Assembly (NCBI GenBank): GCA_937936675.1
Contig: CALDDL010000292.1
Coordinates: forward strand, 1 to 27,109
Source: an uncultured bacterium
Lineage (GTDB): Bacteria; Bacteroidota; Ignavibacteria; Ignavibacteriales; Melioribacteraceae
Direction: 5' to 3'
Length of the DNA stretch: 27,109 nt
The notes under the pieces were generated by a model. That model had not been told where the DNA came from. It did no database searches and worked only from the letters and a program-made list of their open reading frames with translations. Position numbers and translations under genes: made by a program. Shown here one piece after another: positions 24,851 through 27,109 of the stretch; within the stretch, counting starts at the first letter, position 1, and each line of letters begins with the position of its first letter.

Positions 24851-25498
24851 ATGAGAAAAAATATCATTTTTATTGTAGCGTTTTTAATAATTAGCAATAT
24901 CAGTTATGGACAAATGATTCCAAAAGTTGGATTAAAATTTGGTTTAAACATATCGAATAGTATTTGGTATTTTAATGAGCCTCTTAATGCAGAGCTGGAG
25001 TGGGAAAACTATAGCAGTTATACTTTAAGGGGCTTTGTAGAAATTAATTTAACGGATAATTTTGGAATTGAAGGTGAATTGGGATTTTCAAGAAAAGGTG
25101 TATATAAAGAGGTGCCTATCTCCCCAATTGATCAACCTGATGTAACAATTGGAATAAGTAAAACTAAAAATATAACAGAATATCTTTCCTTAGCTGCATT
25201 AGCTAAATATAATATTTACAAAGGTTTTATGTCTCCTTATATATTAGCAGGTCCTCAGATTAATTTTCTTGTTAATTATAATGTACGCAAAGGGAGTGAA
25301 CGTGCATATGATGAATTCAATACCGCTATATTCGGATATTCAGTTGGAAGCGGGATTGAAATAAACGTAAAACCTATTGATATATTAATTGAATACAGAT
25401 TTGAGAGGGATCTGACTAATAGCAATACAACCGAAGAATTCGATGTACATAACTATTCACATTCAATAATGGCAGGATTAAGATATAGTATATATTAA
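24851..25498 (+). CDS. Outer-membrane beta-barrel (porin-like, OMP_b-brl type) protein
   Basis: The 215-residue protein has a signal peptide ending near ISYGQ. The mature N-terminus MIPKVGLKFGLNISN is typical of the outer-membrane barrel family seen in Bacteroidota (PorT-like or OMP_b-brl_2). Later strands such as TLRGFVEINLTDNFGIEGEL, KGFMSPYILAGPQI and IDILIEYRFERDL alternate as expected, and the chain ends LRYSIY with a terminal Tyr. It lies 8 nt after the first barrel gene and before a hairpin terminator. The pair may be an ancient duplication, though sequence similarity by eye is low. Function unknown. Confidence 0.82.
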   Translation: MRKNIIFIVAFLIISNISYGQMIPKVGLKFGLNISNSIWYFNEPLNAELEWENYSSYTLRGFVEINLTDNFGIEGELGFSRKGVYKEVPISPIDQPDVTIGISKTKNITEYLSLAALAKYNIYKGFMSPYILAGPQINFLVNYNVRKGSERAYDEFNTAIFGYSVGSGIEINVKPIDILIEYRFERDLTNSNTTEEFDVHNYSHSIMAGLRYSIY

Positions 25499-25505
25499 AT
25501 AAAAG

Positions 25506-25540
25506 CGGCTGTCTCAATTACTGAGGCAGCCGGTTATTAA
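25506..25540 (+). terminator. Hairpin terminator after the barrel gene pair
   Basis: CGGCTGTCTCA (25506-25516) pairs with TGAGGCAGCCG (25522-25532) over 11 bp with one G-U and a 5-base loop. The T-run after it is weak (GGTTATTAAT), so efficiency is uncertain. The rest of 25541-25626 shows nothing recognisable. Confidence 0.7.
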
Positions 25541-25626
25541 TCTGTTTTATAGACTCATGTAGAACGAATAATCTACTTAAAATAGAATAGATTTATAACA
25601 TCTTAATCTCAAATTAGATATATATT

Positions 25627-25812
25627 TTATCTCATAAATCCAATAATCTGCATTGCCTGCTTCTGGTTATATTCAATAGCGAGCTGTTTGTAATTTACCA
25701 GATCAATAATAGTACCTATAAAGCAGATACCGCCTGTAAGAAGATAAAGAATACCCATACCGATTTGATCAACGAAAAAGCGTTGAAGTCCGGCAATACC
25801 AAAAAATCCCAC
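25627..25812 (-). CDS. TM2-domain membrane protein, apparently N-terminally truncated
   Basis: The 61-residue frame carries most of a TM2 domain: GIAGLQRFFVDQIGMGILY, LLTGG, and a second helix ending in IIDLVNY, then a hydrophilic tail. The usual domain begins with a full hydrophobic helix before the G-x-x-G-x-x-RFY motif; here only GFFGIAG remains after a GTG start at 25810-25812. The frame runs upstream to a stop at 25849-25851 without a better start or more helix. Other frames upstream do not restore it. It is therefore probably a decayed or truncated gene, lying against the sorting-domain remnant on the other strand. Confidence 0.55.
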   Translation of the reverse strand: MGFFGIAGLQRFFVDQIGMGILYLLTGGICFIGTIIDLVNYKQLAIEYNQKQAMQIIGFMR

Positions 25813-25974
25813 TATTCTTACTTTATTATTGTCAGCTACAATTAATTCTCAAACAAGAGTGTTTGATGAGCAAACAAATGGATATGTTTTTTCAAAAGAA
25901 ATACGAACAAAATTAGAAAGATACAAATCAAAAGAGGAAATTAAAAAATGGAGAGTAAAAAAGCTTAATAATGA

Positions 25975-26166
25975 TATTTCATTTACAAAAATTCGTTGGG
26001 ACAATTGGTTAATGTATTAGTCGAAGGTCAACAAAGTGCAGGAAAACAAAGAGTAACTTGGAACGGGAAAGTCTCATTTGGAAACTCTGTATCAAGAGGA
26101 ATATATTTCTACAGGATTAAAACAAATAGTTTTTCTCAAGTAAAGAAAATGATACTGATGAAGTAA
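25975..26166 (+). pseudogene. Orphan type IX secretion C-terminal sorting domain (FlgD-like), 5' part lost
   Basis: In one frame the DNA reads IYKNSLGQLVNVLVEGQQ, then SAGKQRVTWNGK, SRGIYFYRIKT and VKKMILMK before a stop. This is the type A sorting domain that ends many secreted Bacteroidota proteins (pattern: IYD..GREV.TLV, AG...V.W, GVYFYRL, KKMILMK). The frame is closed by a TGA at 25972-25974, and no NYPNPFNP segment or cargo domain precedes it in any frame. It is thus the tail of a lost secreted protein rather than a working gene. A weak hairpin (26166-26185) follows. Confidence 0.75.
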
Positions 26167-26202
26167 AGGATGAATTGTTATCCTTAGAAAAAGATTTTTT
26201 CT
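26166..26202 (+). terminator. Weak hairpin after the sorting-domain remnant
   Basis: AAGGAT (26166-26171) pairs with ATCCTT (26180-26185), followed by the A/T palindrome AGAAAAAGATTTTTTCT (26186-26202). It is probably the old terminator of the lost secreted-protein gene. The remaining gap to 26411 is very AT-rich with no gene. Confidence 0.45.
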
Positions 26203-26411
26203 ATAAAGTAAGAATAAAAATATTTTCATTGATTTTTTATTCTCAAAAATATTTAACCAAAGAATTACCTGTATATTTTTATTATATCAATACTAATCGG
26301 TATAAAAAGTAGTGCAAAAATATTGGGATTGTTTTTGTCGTCTCTCTCTATATATTGTAAATAGATTATAATTTATTATCGGTTTATTTAAATATATTTG
26401 AGGAAAATGTT

Positions 26412-27109
26412 ATGATTATAAGGGATTATTTGTTTATTCCGAAACTCTACCCTCCTCTAAAAAACATACTTACCATTTTTATGGTAATCTCTTTTGCTTA
26501 TTTTTTAATTAGCTGCAATGCCGAAGAGGACAAGATAGTCGATCCAAAAATTGAAGAAACCAAAGTTGATACCATAATACCTCTAAATGTGGGTAATTGT
26601 TGGATTTATAATACTTATAATTATAATATTAATGATAGTAGTTATGGTAATCCATCCTATTTAAAAGGCGGGTTTATAATTGACGGTAAAATGGAGTTTA
26701 GTTCTCATGGTAAACAGATTACAGCATTTAAATTATTTCCATGCATGGAAGATCTAGACCCTGCCTATGATAAACCGGGTACCTTTAAAGGGAGTAAATT
26801 AATTTATCAAGGTAAAGATGGAGTTTATTTTTATGGAAAAGAAAAATTCGATTCTCTACTTACTTCCGATAATGAATTGATCTTTACAATAAAATTTGGA
26901 ATAGGAAAAGAATATAGAGCGCACAAGTTTTATTATGCAGCTGCAGGTGATATGCATTTAGGATTTGATGAATTAATGACAACTTATGAATTTATTGCTG
27001 TTGATTCATTAATATCCACACCAGCGGGTGATTTTAAATGTTTTGTGTTCAGAATGGTTTTCCTCGATCTCAAACCACTTTTCAGAGATGATATCTACTA
27101 CTTTATAAA
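26412..27109 (+). CDS. Lipoprotein of unknown function (partial, C-terminus off the right edge)
   Basis: The ATG at 26412 is preceded by GAGGAAAA. The frame stays open for 232 codons to the window end. A hydrophobic segment ends in the lipobox YFLISC (Cys39), followed by NAEEDKIVD; the 38-residue leader is longer than usual, so an internal start (for example Met24) cannot be excluded. Mature parts include VGNCWIYNTY and, later, ISTPAGDFKCFVFRM, a pattern I associate with secreted beta-rich proteins of Bacteroidota/Ignavibacteria but cannot assign to a named family. Predicted to sit on the outer membrane or cell surface. Confidence 0.75.
   Translation, partial: MIIRDYLFIPKLYPPLKNILTIFMVISFAYFLISCNAEEDKIVDPKIEETKVDTIIPLNVGNCWIYNTYNYNINDSSYGNPSYLKGGFIIDGKMEFSSHGKQITAFKLFPCMEDLDPAYDKPGTFKGSKLIYQGKDGVYFYGKEKFDSLLTSDNELIFTIKFGIGKEYRAHKFYYAAAGDMHLGFDELMTTYEFIAVDSLISTPAGDFKCFVFRMVFLDLKPLFRDDIYYFI

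Noticed and set aside
25829..26020. 63-residue plus-strand frame starting with TTG
   Set aside because: Its last part reads the sorting-domain DNA out of frame, and the rest shows no recognisable domain or ribosome binding site; treated as debris.

Overview
The window reads as a chromosomal segment of an AT-rich, Gram-negative, Bacteroidota-like bacterium, most probably from the Ignavibacteria side of the phylum. Four things point there: several lipoproteins and signal-peptide proteins, outer-membrane barrels ending in an aromatic residue, a remnant of a type IX secretion C-terminal sorting domain (25975-26166), and overall protein flavour. The lineage is inferred from protein character and has not been tested by a search. 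No tRNA, 16S/23S rRNA, CRISPR array, insertion sequence or prophage is visible.

Layout. 1-3132 (minus): RNase P RNA (rnpB) followed by recJ-ruvC-ruvA, a tightly overlapping recombination and repair block; ruvA runs off the left edge. 3133-3441: gene-free stretch with a nested hairpin element. 3442-4506 (minus): AI-2E/PerM-type membrane protein. 4711-7269 (plus): a three-PAS membrane histidine kinase with no adjacent response regulator. 7287-8216 (minus): unrecognised lipoprotein. 8311-11275 (plus): DUF502 membrane protein, GH5 glycosidase lipoprotein and dGTPase, closely packed. 15384-11268 (minus): exported isoaspartyl peptidase/asparaginase, DUF1761 membrane protein, HAD phosphatase, crotonase-fold protein and a membrane-anchored metallophosphoesterase, with spacings typical of an operon.

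15547-16704 (plus): exported bleomycin-hydrolase-like cysteine peptidase, followed by a gene-free stretch with three degenerate repeats and a clear terminator. 17067-19130 (plus): Prc/Tsp-type periplasmic protease lipoprotein. 19191-19349 (plus): a 52-residue lysine-rich protein with its own candidate promoter and a strong terminator. 19701-23943 (plus): the most interesting block, a divergent KamA-like radical SAM aminomutase homologue, a MocR-type GntR/aminotransferase regulator and a LysN-like aminotransferase. A multi-arm hairpin that could act as an attenuator lies between the first two. 24186-25498 (plus): two tandem outer-membrane barrel proteins. 25627-26166: apparent gene debris (a short TM2-domain gene and an orphan sorting domain). 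26412-end (plus): start of another lipoprotein.

How the parts fit. The left end is housekeeping (RNA processing, recombination). The centre is largely envelope and secretion biology, with many exported hydrolases. The KamA-MocR-aminotransferase block looks like a small amino-acid pathway with its own PLP-sensing regulator. By eye, its KamA-like enzyme keeps the radical SAM, PLP-lysine and carboxylate-binding positions of lysine 2,3-aminomutase but lacks the two lysine-side-chain aspartates and the zinc cysteines, so its substrate is probably not lysine.
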